DNA from: CAVSUB01 sp963730995
GTDB taxonomy: Bacteria > Acidobacteriota > Vicinamibacteria > Vicinamibacterales > 2-12-FULL-66-21
DNA length: 64,000 nt
Assembly (NCBI GenBank): GCA_963730995.1
Contig: CAVSUB010000004.1
Coordinates: forward strand, 186,001 to 250,000
Direction: 5' to 3'
The translations under genes were made by a program, and so were the position numbers. The notes beneath the pieces were generated by a model that saw only the letters and a list, made by a program, of their open reading frames with translations, had not been told where the DNA came from and searched no databases. Of this stretch, positions 18,921-26,712 are shown one piece after another (position 1 is the stretch's first letter; each line of letters starts with the position of its first letter).

Positions 18921-19160
18921 CGTCGAGTGAATCAGTTTCGTTGCGATTTCAGAAACAGAACGGTGGAAAAGTAAACGCCCAGCTTCGGGTCGAAACCCTG
19001 AAGCTGGGCGTTCAGTTTCGCGTGCATCGCACGCATCCTGGCAGGAGCCAGAATCAACTTGTCGATTGAGATGTCGCTGCTCGCGGCGCATCACCTGAGA
19101 ATCGGACCTTGGGGGTCACACCCTCGACGATGCGCGCTCAGAGCCCGGCGGTTCCTCCAT
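18921..19160 (-). pseudogene. Degenerate reading-frame remnant upstream of the esterase
   Basis: On the minus strand two overlapping frames read as natural protein: VEGVTPKVRFSGDA, then one frame over SDISIDKLILAP, and finally GFDPKLGVYFSTVLFLKSQ before a TGA. No good full-length start joins them, and a stop interrupts the upstream part. It looks like the C-terminal part of a small gene, broken by at least one frameshift. I do not recognise the family. A real short gene hit by an indel is the alternative. Confidence 0.35.
18974..19012. other. 13-bp perfect hairpin in the esterase leader
   Basis: AACGCCCAGCTTC (18974-18986) pairs perfectly with GAAGCTGGGCGTT (19000-19012). The 13-base loop can form a further GGGT/ACCC stem capped by CGAA. 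It lies 68 bases upstream of the esterase start codon. On the minus strand it is followed by TTACTTTTCC, so it could act as an attenuator or imperfect terminator. Confidence 0.5.
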
Positions 19161-19196
19161 GTGAACCTCCACGTCTCGATTGGCGTGCTAACAATA

Positions 19197-19225
19197 CTGA
19201 TACGCGTGCGCGACACGGATGTCAA
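19197..19225 (-). promoter_or_regulatory. Sigma70-like promoter for the esterase
   Basis: On the minus strand TTGACA (19225-19220) and TATCAG (19202-19197) are separated by exactly 17 bases. It points toward the esterase start at 18906, leaving a leader of roughly 290 nt. The region 18907-19407 holds nothing else I can support beyond the hairpin and the frame remnant. Confidence 0.45.
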
Positions 19226-19407
19226 GCACCGTTGATAGGTCCTTGATAGGCCGGCGCACTTCAACCCGCGGGTCCGATCGACGTCGAGCGACGCATCACT
19301 CGAACCGCTACGCGCCTGCGCGGGATCATAGGCGTCCCGAGGGGCTCCTGTCAGTTATCGACACGAGAATACCGCCGCTGCCGGAGGGGCGCAATCCGAG
19401 ACGCCGC

Positions 19408-20172
19408 TCAGCCCTCGAGCATCGAGGGCCCCCAGCCGACCATGTCCTGGCGTTTCGAGAAATGCAGCAGCGGCGGCCGACCTGGGAGCCGGATGCCCGA
19501 TGGCTCGGCCATCGTGTTGCGAACGAGCTCGGCCTCCGCAAGCTGGAGTGGCCATGCCGGATGATGGATCTCCAGCCGGTACGGCTTCCCGGCGCGGTCC
19601 AGGTTGTAGAGGCAATATCGTTCGGTCAGGAAATACTCCAACGATCCTTTTGCCGGTTCGACCGGTGGCCCAATCGGTCGATACGTCGTTACCAGTTCCG
19701 CCTGCCCCGGCTCGTCATCGCGACGGCTCTCATAGAGAACTCCACGGCCCTGGGGAGTCACCTTCATGCTTGCCGAGAAGTACGGCAGGTTGAGCATGGT
19801 TCTGGCGGTCTTGACCGCGAGCCGGTTGCCGGCATCCAGGCTGAAGAAGTAAACGCCGGGCCGATCCGCCACGCGGACGTACGTGCGAACGTTCAGCTCG
19901 GGAAACTCGGAGACCCAGGGCAGCGCGGGGATGCCGCGCAACGAGACGTTCGACATCTGGAACGGCACGATGCCGAGCCACGCCTCCCTCTCAAAGAGGT
20001 CGAGCTCAAAAGAGTCCGGCACCAGGGGCCGCAGGAGGTCGGCATCGATCGGCCAGTGCGCGAACAGGAGATCGCGCCACGTCTGCGTCATGATCCACGG
20101 CCGCTCGGGCATTGGCCACGGCCTGTGCGCAACCACGCTCAGGATCGAGCTGTCGAAGTCGTGCGCCACCAC
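19408..20172 (-). CDS. DUF2071 (YqjF-like) protein
   Basis: The 254-residue protein of the DUF2071/YqjF family shows the standard opening RPWIMTQTWRDLLFAHWP, then FEREAWLGIVPFQMSNVSLRG, NVRTYV and a C-terminal PPLLHFSKRQD. The fold is related to acetoacetate decarboxylase, but no enzyme activity is established. The start could be the first ATG or one of two later ATGs before RPWIM. It ends convergent to nothing; the nucleoside hydrolase lies 48 bp upstream in the same direction. Confidence 0.82.
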   Translation of the reverse strand: MVAHDFDSSILSVVAHRPWPMPERPWIMTQTWRDLLFAHWPIDADLLRPLVPDSFELDLFEREAWLGIVPFQMSNVSLRGIPALPWVSEFPELNVRTYVRVADRPGVYFFSLDAGNRLAVKTARTMLNLPYFSASMKVTPQGRGVLYESRRDDEPGQAELVTTYRPIGPPVEPAKGSLEYFLTERYCLYNLDRAGKPYRLEIHHPAWPLQLAEAELVRNTMAEPSGIRLPGRPPLLHFSKRQDMVGWGPSMLEG

Positions 20173-20220
20173 TCGGGTCCTCCCATCTCTTGACCATCTG
20201 ACGGCGCATACAGTGTTGTT

Positions 20221-21171
20221 CTACTTCGTTGCCAACTGCGCGAGGTAGTGCTTCATGAATTCGTCGCGCTTCGGCTCGAGGCAGACGGTGACCGGACTGC
20301 CAGTCACCGCAAGACGCGTGTAGCCCTGATTGTCGACCCGCAGCGACATTTGCTCGCAACGGCCGAAAAAACGACCGGGGTGCTGGGTCTCGGCAAGCGC
20401 CAGTTGATCGTGCAGCGTCATGCGGCTGCCGGGGCCATCGGCCCAGAGCCGCAGCAGCGCCTCGAGCGCCACGACGAGAGGTGTCCCCGCTTTGCGCAGC
20501 GTGTCTCGCTCCTGATCCTCCAGCCGAACGTACGTCGTCGAATCGAGCGGAACAATCGTCAGAGGCCACTTCGCGGAGTACACCGCCTGTGCCTCGGGAA
20601 TCGCCAGCTTGACGTTCCATTCGGCCACCGGCGACGAGCTCCACGCATTCGGACCGACCGATCCGCTCATGAGTACGACGCGCTTCACGAGAGGCACGAC
20701 GTCGGGGTGCTGACGTACGAGGTCGCCTATGTTGTGGAGCGGTCCGACGGCGATGAGCGTGATCTGGTTTGGGTTCCGGCGAATCAGGTCGGCGAGAAAC
20801 TCGACGGCCGGCGTTGCGACAGGTTTGTAGGCCTGGAAGTCCTCGGCCCACGTGAATTGGTAGTCGACGCGATCCGGAGGGACCGCCGGCGTCTGTCGTC
20901 CGACGGCAACGGGAACATCCGTGCGTCCCAGCCGGTAAAGGAGCTTGCACGCGAGTCTGGCGCGTTGCGGCGTGTCCCCATCCGTGACCGTCACCCCGAC
21001 CAGCTCGAAGATCGGACTCTTCAGCGCGTACCCGAGCGCCCACCCGTCGTCGATATCAGTGCCGATGTCGGTATCGAGGATGACCTTCGTGCGTGCCTGT
21101 TGTGCCGCGGCGGGCAGGGCCGCGACCAGCAGGCATGCCAGTAGCGATGCGGTCCGCGTGCGTTGAGACAT
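20221..21171 (-). CDS. Secreted nucleoside hydrolase (IunH-type)
   Basis: The 316-residue protein has a signal peptide (cleavage near AAAQQ, residue ~24). The Ca2+-binding N-terminus VILDTDIGTDIDDGWAL is the hallmark of inosine-uridine nucleoside hydrolases. GPLHNIGDLV and RVVLMSGSV follow, and the catalytic region ends with ...AEWNVKLAIPEA. It cleaves the N-glycosidic bond of ribonucleosides. Export suggests scavenging of extracellular nucleosides. The last residues are shorter than in the E. coli enzymes but the fold looks complete. Confidence 0.9.
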   Translation of the reverse strand: MSQRTRTASLLACLLVAALPAAAQQARTKVILDTDIGTDIDDGWALGYALKSPIFELVGVTVTDGDTPQRARLACKLLYRLGRTDVPVAVGRQTPAVPPDRVDYQFTWAEDFQAYKPVATPAVEFLADLIRRNPNQITLIAVGPLHNIGDLVRQHPDVVPLVKRVVLMSGSVGPNAWSSSPVAEWNVKLAIPEAQAVYSAKWPLTIVPLDSTTYVRLEDQERDTLRKAGTPLVVALEALLRLWADGPGSRMTLHDQLALAETQHPGRFFGRCEQMSLRVDNQGYTRLAVTGSPVTVCLEPKRDEFMKHYLAQLATK

Positions 21172-21245
21172 TGGCGTTCCCTTGTCTGTCGCGGCAGACT
21201 GCCTGCGCGAGCGCCTCCATTATGCCGCGCGGACGAGGGAGCGAT

Positions 21246-22394
21246 TCAGAGGTCCTTCGACCCGCCCACCGTCACCTCCGCCATCCGATCGGGTCGCTCG
21301 TGGGCGGGTACCCATCGGAGCCCGCGCGGACCGGCGTACTGTGACTGCGGCCTGATGATGCGGTTCGTGGCGCGCTGCTCGAGCGCGTGAGCGATCCACC
21401 CGGAGACCCTGCTGATGGCAAACGTCGGGGTAAAGAGCGGGACCTCGAGCCCGAGGCCATGGAGCAGGAGCGCGGTGTAGAACTCGACGTTCGTTTGAAG
21501 CCGGCGGCCCGGTTTGTGTTCTTCGAGGAGCCGAAGCGCGGTGGCTTCGACGGAGCGTGCCAGCGTGTACAGCGAGAGATCTCCACCGCGCGTGAACAGA
21601 CGTTCTGCCGCGACGGCCAGCACATCCGCCCGCGGATCGCGCACCCTGTAGACGCGATGCCCGAATCCCATCAGTCGTTCACCTGACTCAACTTTCTGGC
21701 GGAGGATCTCCTCCGCGCGAGAGGCCTCTCCGATCTCGAACACCAGATCGAGCGCGGGTCCCGGCGCCCCGCCATGAAGAGGGCCCTTCAGTGCGCCCAG
21801 CGCGCCAACAACCGCCGAAACGAGGTCGGATCCGGTGGAGGTGATCACGCGCGCAGTGAACGTGGAGGCGTTGAGCCCGTGATCGACGACCGTGTTCAGG
21901 TATGTCTCGAGGCCGCGGGTTCGCTCCGCGTCGGGCGGCTGTCCATCCAGCATATAGAGGAAGTTTGCGGCATGCCCGAGATCGGGGCGCGGGGCGATCG
22001 GATCGCCGCCCCGCCGCAGCCGCCAGAGTGCCGCGACAATGGTCGGGCACTGTGCGACGATCGCGCAGGCGTCGTCGGACACCATCGAGATCGTACCCGC
22101 GGCGATTCTGAGCGCGTCCATCGGATCGATCCTGGCGGTCGCGCACTCCCGAACCAGCGCCATGGTCGCCGGCGGCAGACCGCGCCTGGCGGCGAGGTCG
22201 GACCGGAACGCCGCCAATTGCCTTCCAGAAGGCAATGCACCGTGCCACAGCAGCCACGTCGTCTCCTCGAACGTCGCCTGTGCCGCGAGCTCCGCCACGT
22301 CGTAGCCGGCGATAGTCAGCTCGCCACGCTCGCCGTCGACGTCGCTGAGTCGCGTCGTCGCGGCCACGATTCCCTCCAACCCGCTCTTGACCAT
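21246..22394 (-). CDS. Citrate/2-methylcitrate synthase family protein (CitA-like)
   Basis: The 382-residue citrate synthase fold condenses acetyl-CoA (or propionyl-CoA) with oxaloacetate. Catalytic histidines are present in KGPLHGGAPG and MGFGHRVYRVRDPRAD. The usual catalytic Asp motif NVDF reads NVEFYTALLLHG, with Glu instead. I recall this in some CitA-type paralogues, so it need not mean loss of activity. The C-terminus keeps SGWIAHALEQ and the basic RPQSQYAG tail. It is divergent from the HTH-citrate synthase fusion, sharing a 54-bp promoter region. Confidence 0.88.
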   Translation of the reverse strand: MVKSGLEGIVAATTRLSDVDGERGELTIAGYDVAELAAQATFEETTWLLWHGALPSGRQLAAFRSDLAARRGLPPATMALVRECATARIDPMDALRIAAGTISMVSDDACAIVAQCPTIVAALWRLRRGGDPIAPRPDLGHAANFLYMLDGQPPDAERTRGLETYLNTVVDHGLNASTFTARVITSTGSDLVSAVVGALGALKGPLHGGAPGPALDLVFEIGEASRAEEILRQKVESGERLMGFGHRVYRVRDPRADVLAVAAERLFTRGGDLSLYTLARSVEATALRLLEEHKPGRRLQTNVEFYTALLLHGLGLEVPLFTPTFAISRVSGWIAHALEQRATNRIIRPQSQYAGPRGLRWVPAHERPDRMAEVTVGGSKDL

Positions 22395-22425
22395 GACTCC
22401 ACGGTAGCGTCAGTGTATAGTCGTG

Positions 22426-22449
22426 TCAATGTTGATTGAGCGATCAATA
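22426..22449. promoter_or_regulatory. Interlaced dyads between the two citrate synthase genes
   Basis: TCAAT-GTTG-ATTGA (22426-22439) and TTGAT-N6-ATCAA (22432-22447) overlap in the 54-bp divergent region and touch the ATG of the HTH fusion gene at 22449. TTGACA also occurs on the minus strand (22429-22424). The arrangement suits an autoregulated divergent promoter bound by the MerR-like domain. Confidence 0.4.
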
Positions 22450-23669
22450 TGAAGCAATGGATGGCGGCGGCCGAAGCCGCGCGTGTCCTGGGCGTGAGCC
22501 GGGCTACGCTCTATGCCTATGTGAGCCGCGGCTACGTTCGATCGCAGCCGACGCCCGGTCCTTCGCGGGACCGGCGCTACTCACGAGAAGATGTGGAGCG
22601 CCTCCGGAGGCGCACCGAAGAGCGTCGGGAGCCTGACAAAGCGGCAGCCCGCGCGCTTCAGTGGGGGATGCCGATTCTGGAGTCCTCGATTGCGCTCATC
22701 GACGGCCAGCGGCTCTACTACCGCGGTCACGACGCAGTCGAGTTGTCGCGATCGCGGTCGGTCGCGGAGGTCGCCTCGCTGGTCTGGACGGGCCGTTTCG
22801 ACACGACGTTTGCAGCCGATTCGGAGGGCCAGACATCATCGAGGCCGCTGTTCGGCGGCGATCTTCCATTTCTCGCGTGCGCGCAGGCCGCACTGGCCGC
22901 CGCCTCGTCGCGGGATCCTTCGGCATTCGACCTTCGGCCCGCCGGGGTGGCCCGCACCGGATGGCGCATCCTGCAGACGCTGACAAGGGCCGCCGTGCGA
23001 TCCCGCCCCACGGCTCAGACAATCGAGCACACGCTCGCCCGCGCGTGGGGCGTGCGGGCGCACGGTTTCGAACTGCTGCGCAGCGCGCTGATCCTGTGCG
23101 CCGATCACGAGCTCAACGTATCCTCCTTCACGGCGCGCTGCGTCGCGTCGGCCGGCTCGAATCCCTACGCCGTGGTCATCGCGGGGCTGGCCGCGCTCGG
23201 AGGGACGAGGCATGGCGGTGCGAGCGCGCGCGTCGAGTCGACACTCCAGTCGATCCGGCGGGCACGACACGTCCGAGCGGCGGTTGGCGAGCGGCTCGAG
23301 CGCGGCGAATCGATCGATGGGTTCGGCCATCCTCTGTATCGGGATGGCGATCCGCGCGCGACGGCGCTCTTCGAGATGCTCCGCGAACGATACGCCGCCT
23401 CTGCCGAGCTCGCCTTCGTTTCCGACTTCGCTCGCGCGGCGACAGCGGCTTTTCGCGAAGAACCCAACATCGATTTTGCGCTGGCGGCGGTGTCGCGAGT
23501 TTTGAAACTTCCTCCAGGATCCACACTGTCGATCTTCGCAATCGGCCGGACCATCGGCTGGATCGGTCACGCCATCGAGCAGTACGCGACGGGGCTGCTG
23601 ATTCGTCCGCGCGCGAAGTACGTCGGCGTTCCTGTCCCCGCCGATGCCGGCCCGGCGGCGTCTCAATAG
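22449..23669 (+). CDS. MerR-like HTH-citrate synthase fusion protein
   Basis: The 406-residue protein carries an excisionase/MerR-type HTH in residues ~3-60 (AAEAARVLGVSRATLYAYVS, then RRYSREDVERLRRR), followed by a complete citrate synthase fold. Catalytic residues are all present: LGGTRHGGASA, DGFGHPLYRDGDPRA and the Asp of PNIDFALAAV. Small- and large-domain spacing is compatible with an active enzyme. Such fusions are known as HTH-containing citrate synthase family proteins, without a defined role. It lies divergent from a plain citrate synthase and 16 bp before a Ser/Thr kinase gene. It could be a metabolite-sensing regulator of the neighbouring synthase. Confidence 0.85.
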   Translation: MKQWMAAAEAARVLGVSRATLYAYVSRGYVRSQPTPGPSRDRRYSREDVERLRRRTEERREPDKAAARALQWGMPILESSIALIDGQRLYYRGHDAVELSRSRSVAEVASLVWTGRFDTTFAADSEGQTSSRPLFGGDLPFLACAQAALAAASSRDPSAFDLRPAGVARTGWRILQTLTRAAVRSRPTAQTIEHTLARAWGVRAHGFELLRSALILCADHELNVSSFTARCVASAGSNPYAVVIAGLAALGGTRHGGASARVESTLQSIRRARHVRAAVGERLERGESIDGFGHPLYRDGDPRATALFEMLRERYAASAELAFVSDFARAATAAFREEPNIDFALAAVSRVLKLPPGSTLSIFAIGRTIGWIGHAIEQYATGLLIRPRAKYVGVPVPADAGPAASQ

Positions 23670-23685
23670 GATTGTCGTCGGAGGT

Positions 23686-26067
23686 ATGATCGACGTTCGC
23701 GTGGTGGACAACCTCATCGACAAGCCCCCCCGACGACGGTTGCGTGCCCTCTACGAATGGCTGACGGGTGCCGCGTCCCCGAACCCGTCTTCGGATCCCG
23801 GCGACGCGCCTACCGGAGATTCCCCGCCGACCCGGATCGGCCATTACGCCATCGGACGCAAGCTCGGTGAAGGCGGAATGGGCGTCGTGTATGCGGCGCG
23901 GGACGAACGCCTCGAGCGTTCCGTCGCGGTGAAGACGATGTCGTCGGTCGCCAAGGACGACACGGCGCGCAAACGGTTCTGGCGCGAAGCGCGCGCCGCC
24001 GCAAGCGTCAATCATCCGAACATCTGCCAGATCTACGAAATCGGCGAAGACGATGGCGAGCTCTTCATCGCGATGGAGCTGCTGGAGGGCGAGGTGCTCT
24101 CCGAGCGCCTGCGTTGGGGACCCCTCAGCCCTGCCCAGACGTTGCCGATTGGCCTTGGAATGCTCGCTGCGCTTTCCGCCTTGCACGCACGCGGGATCGT
24201 CCATCGCGACCTGAAACCATCGAACGTCTTCCTGACCGAGCACGGCGTCAAGCTGCTCGACTTCGGCCTTGCGCGACCGGAGCCGGGAGGATCGCTCGAC
24301 GAAGCGACAGGTCTCACGCGGACCGGGTTCCTCGTTGGGACGCCGCGGTACATGGCGCCCGAGCAGGTGATCGGCGAGGGGGTCGGCGCGCGCAGCGACC
24401 TCTTCTCGGCAGGTGCGATCCTCTTCGAGATGCTCGCGGGCCGCCCGGCATTCGGCGGGCGGACGGTCGTCGAAGTGCTCCACGCGACGCGCTACGAGAA
24501 TCCTCCCGCCCTCACCGGATCGCCGGCCGTTGCAGCCGTGGATCGCGTGATCCGCCGGGCGCTGGCGAAACGGCCGGATGACCGGCCCGCATCCGCCGAC
24601 GCGATGGCCGAGGAGCTTCGCTCGATTCGCGACGTGAACGGGAACGACACGCCGGCGCTGGCGCAGGCGCTCACGCGGCTCGTCGTCCTGCCATTCCGTG
24701 TCTTGAAGCCGGATCCCGAGACGGACTTCCTGGCCTTCAGTCTGCCCGATGCGATCGCGACGTCGTTGTCCGGCATCAGCTCGCTCGTCTTGCGCTCCAG
24801 CGCGGTCGCCGCGCGTTACGCGGGTGACACTCCAGATCTCAAAGCGCTCGCGGCGGAGGTAGACGTCGACCGCGTCGTCATGGGCACGTTGCTGCGGGCC
24901 GGCGATCAGCTGCGCGCCGCGACACAGCTGGTCGAGGCGCCGAGCGGGACGCTCGTCTCGTCGCACACGGTCCAGGCATCGCTGGGAGATCTGTTCGGGC
25001 TGCAGGACGACATTGCCCGTCGCGTCGTCGAAGCTTTGTCATTGCCGCTGACCGGCACGACGCCGGCGACTGCGGCGGCGCCGAGTGATGCGCGGGCGTA
25101 CGAGTTCTATTTGAGAGCGAACGAGCTCGCGCGGACGTACGACGGCCTCAGCAGAGCGCGCGACTTGTACCAGCAGTGCCTCGACCTCGATCCTCGATTT
25201 GCGCCTGCCTGGGCCCAGATCGGACGGTGCCATCGCGTCATCGGGAAGTACGTCGAGGGCTCGCTCGACAGCGAGACCCGCGCCGAGGACGCGCTTCGCC
25301 GCGCCCTCGATCTCAATCCTCGCCTCTCGATCGCGCACAAGTTCTACGCCAATCTCGAAGCAGACATCGGTCAGTCGGAACGGGCGGTCGTCCGGCTGCT
25401 GGGGGAGGCCGCCCGCCACGGCAACGATCCCGAGCTGTTCGCCGGACTCGTGCACGCCTGCCGCTACTGCGGGCTCTTCGATCAGTCGATCGCGGCGCAC
25501 GCCGAGGCCCGCCGGCTCGATCCGAACGTCCCCACCGGCCTCGAGCAGACCCTGCTGCTGTCAGGGGAGGTCGATCGGCTTCTCGCTCTCGAGCCGCCGG
25601 CAATTCTGGCGGGTGCAGACGATGGGATCCGGGCGATCGCTCTCGGGCTTTCGGGCCGGCTGGACGAGGCGCGCCGGAAATTGATCGACATGCGGCGGGC
25701 GTCTCGTATTCCCTTGTTCCAGTCCTGGATCGACTATCTGCTGGCGTGGGTCGAGAGGCGTACCGCCGACATGAACCTGCGTCCGATCGTCAGCACGGCG
25801 CTGAAGATTCAGGACGATCCAGAGGCCATATTCCAGGAGGGCTGGCTGCTCTGCGACGTTGGCAGGCACGAAGAAGGGCTCGGTTTTCTACAGGGTGCGA
25901 TTGCCAAGGGGTATTTCGTCGTGCCCACACTCTCGAGTCGCTCCCAGTTCGACGCGCTTCGCGGCAGGCCCGAGTTCGTAAGACTCGTCGCGGACGCCGA
26001 GTCCGGGCGGGCTCGAGCGCTGGAGGCGTTCCGCAAGGCCGGTGGGGAACGACTGCTCGGCTCATGA
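23686..26067 (+). CDS. Serine/threonine protein kinase with TolB/FlgO-like domain and TPR repeats
   Basis: The ~793-residue Hanks-type kinase has the P-loop KLGEGGMGVVYAARD, the lysine in VAVKTM, the catalytic HRDLKPSNV, DFGLA and MAPEQ. Residues ~330-460 resemble the FlgO/adenylate-cyclase-integrator domain (LVVLPFRVLKP, then VDRVVMGTLLRAGDQLR). The C-terminal ~330 residues are TPR-like helical repeats. No transmembrane helix is evident, so it is probably cytosolic. The start is ambiguous: ATG 23686 directly follows GGAGGT, and GTG 23701 would give better spacing. It lies 16 bp after the HTH-citrate synthase gene and is likely co-transcribed. Confidence 0.9.
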   Translation: MIDVRVVDNLIDKPPRRRLRALYEWLTGAASPNPSSDPGDAPTGDSPPTRIGHYAIGRKLGEGGMGVVYAARDERLERSVAVKTMSSVAKDDTARKRFWREARAAASVNHPNICQIYEIGEDDGELFIAMELLEGEVLSERLRWGPLSPAQTLPIGLGMLAALSALHARGIVHRDLKPSNVFLTEHGVKLLDFGLARPEPGGSLDEATGLTRTGFLVGTPRYMAPEQVIGEGVGARSDLFSAGAILFEMLAGRPAFGGRTVVEVLHATRYENPPALTGSPAVAAVDRVIRRALAKRPDDRPASADAMAEELRSIRDVNGNDTPALAQALTRLVVLPFRVLKPDPETDFLAFSLPDAIATSLSGISSLVLRSSAVAARYAGDTPDLKALAAEVDVDRVVMGTLLRAGDQLRAATQLVEAPSGTLVSSHTVQASLGDLFGLQDDIARRVVEALSLPLTGTTPATAAAPSDARAYEFYLRANELARTYDGLSRARDLYQQCLDLDPRFAPAWAQIGRCHRVIGKYVEGSLDSETRAEDALRRALDLNPRLSIAHKFYANLEADIGQSERAVVRLLGEAARHGNDPELFAGLVHACRYCGLFDQSIAAHAEARRLDPNVPTGLEQTLLLSGEVDRLLALEPPAILAGADDGIRAIALGLSGRLDEARRKLIDMRRASRIPLFQSWIDYLLAWVERRTADMNLRPIVSTALKIQDDPEAIFQEGWLLCDVGRHEEGLGFLQGAIAKGYFVVPTLSSRSQFDALRGRPEFVRLVADAESGRARALEAFRKAGGERLLGS

Positions 26068-26110
26068 ACGTCGAGTTCGCGGCGAGCAGTCGGCACACCG
26101 ATCGATCCGT

Positions 26111-26569
26111 ATGAAGACTCTCGCCCGCGATGACCACACCGCGGAGATCCTTCGAAGGCTGCGGCAGCTCCGGCCCGACAGCGGCCGTCAATGGGGCCGG
26201 ATGTCGGTGCATCAGATGGTGTGCCACTTGAAAGACGCCTGCCGGATGGCGATTGGCGAGAAAGAGGTCAGCGCTGCCTCGGGCCTCGTTCAGCGTACTG
26301 TCGTCAAGTGGATCGCGCTCTACGCTCCACTCCCGTGGCCCCAGGGGATCCTGACGAGGCCCGAGATCGATCAGCTGGCGGGCGGCAGCTGTCCCGTGGA
26401 TTTCGCCACGGACGTCGCGGAGGTCGAACTGCTGCTTGAGGGGATCGCAGCAGCACGCACGAGGCGCAACTGGCCCGCACACCCGATCTTCGGCCGGATG
26501 TCAGGATCTGACTGGCTCCGCTGGGCGTACCTGCACACGGATCATCACCTGCGACAGTTCGGCGCGTGA
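26111..26569 (+). CDS. DinB-superfamily protein (DUF1569-like)
   Basis: The 152-residue four-helix DinB-like protein has metal-ligand histidines recognisable in SVHQMVCHLKDA near residue 35 and in HTDHHLRQFG at the C-terminus. The RMSGSDWLRWAYLHTDHH block is typical of DUF1569. Such proteins are putative metal-dependent hydrolases or thiol-transferases without a known substrate. ATG 26111 is used because the conserved part begins there; upstream in-frame sequence overlaps the kinase end. Co-transcription with the kinase is likely (43-bp gap). Confidence 0.82.
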   Translation: MKTLARDDHTAEILRRLRQLRPDSGRQWGRMSVHQMVCHLKDACRMAIGEKEVSAASGLVQRTVVKWIALYAPLPWPQGILTRPEIDQLAGGSCPVDFATDVAEVELLLEGIAAARTRRNWPAHPIFGRMSGSDWLRWAYLHTDHHLRQFGA

Positions 26570-26574
26570 ACCTC

Positions 26575-26692
26575 GATCTGGATAGCTGTCAGCTCTCAGC
26601 CATCAGCTTTCAGCTCTCAGATCGTCGTCCAGGCCTGAGCTGAAAGCTAAAAGCTGAAAGCTGTGAGCTGATAGCTTCATTGGAATTCACCC
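26575..26692. repeat. AGCT-type inverted repeat element
   Basis: The left half repeats CAGCT units (GTCAGCTCTCAG, ATCAGCTTTCAGCTCTCAG) and the right half repeats AGCTGAAAGCT/AGCTGTGAGCTGATAGCT. The two halves pair imperfectly over ~40 bp. Related short tracts lie at 27945-27982, 31248-31275 and 45727-45762. No coding signal; it separates the DinB-like gene from the convergent oxidoreductase gene. Confidence 0.6.
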
Positions 26693-26712
26693 GAATCAAA
26701 TGAATTCCATGA

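Noticed and set aside
18974..19012. Hairpin as a standard rho-independent terminator
   Set aside because: No upstream gene ends nearby on the matching strand and the T-tract is interrupted; kept as a leader hairpin.
23176..24966. 596-codon open frame opposite the HTH-citrate synthase and kinase genes
   Set aside because: It spans two real genes on the other strand and has an antisense composition.
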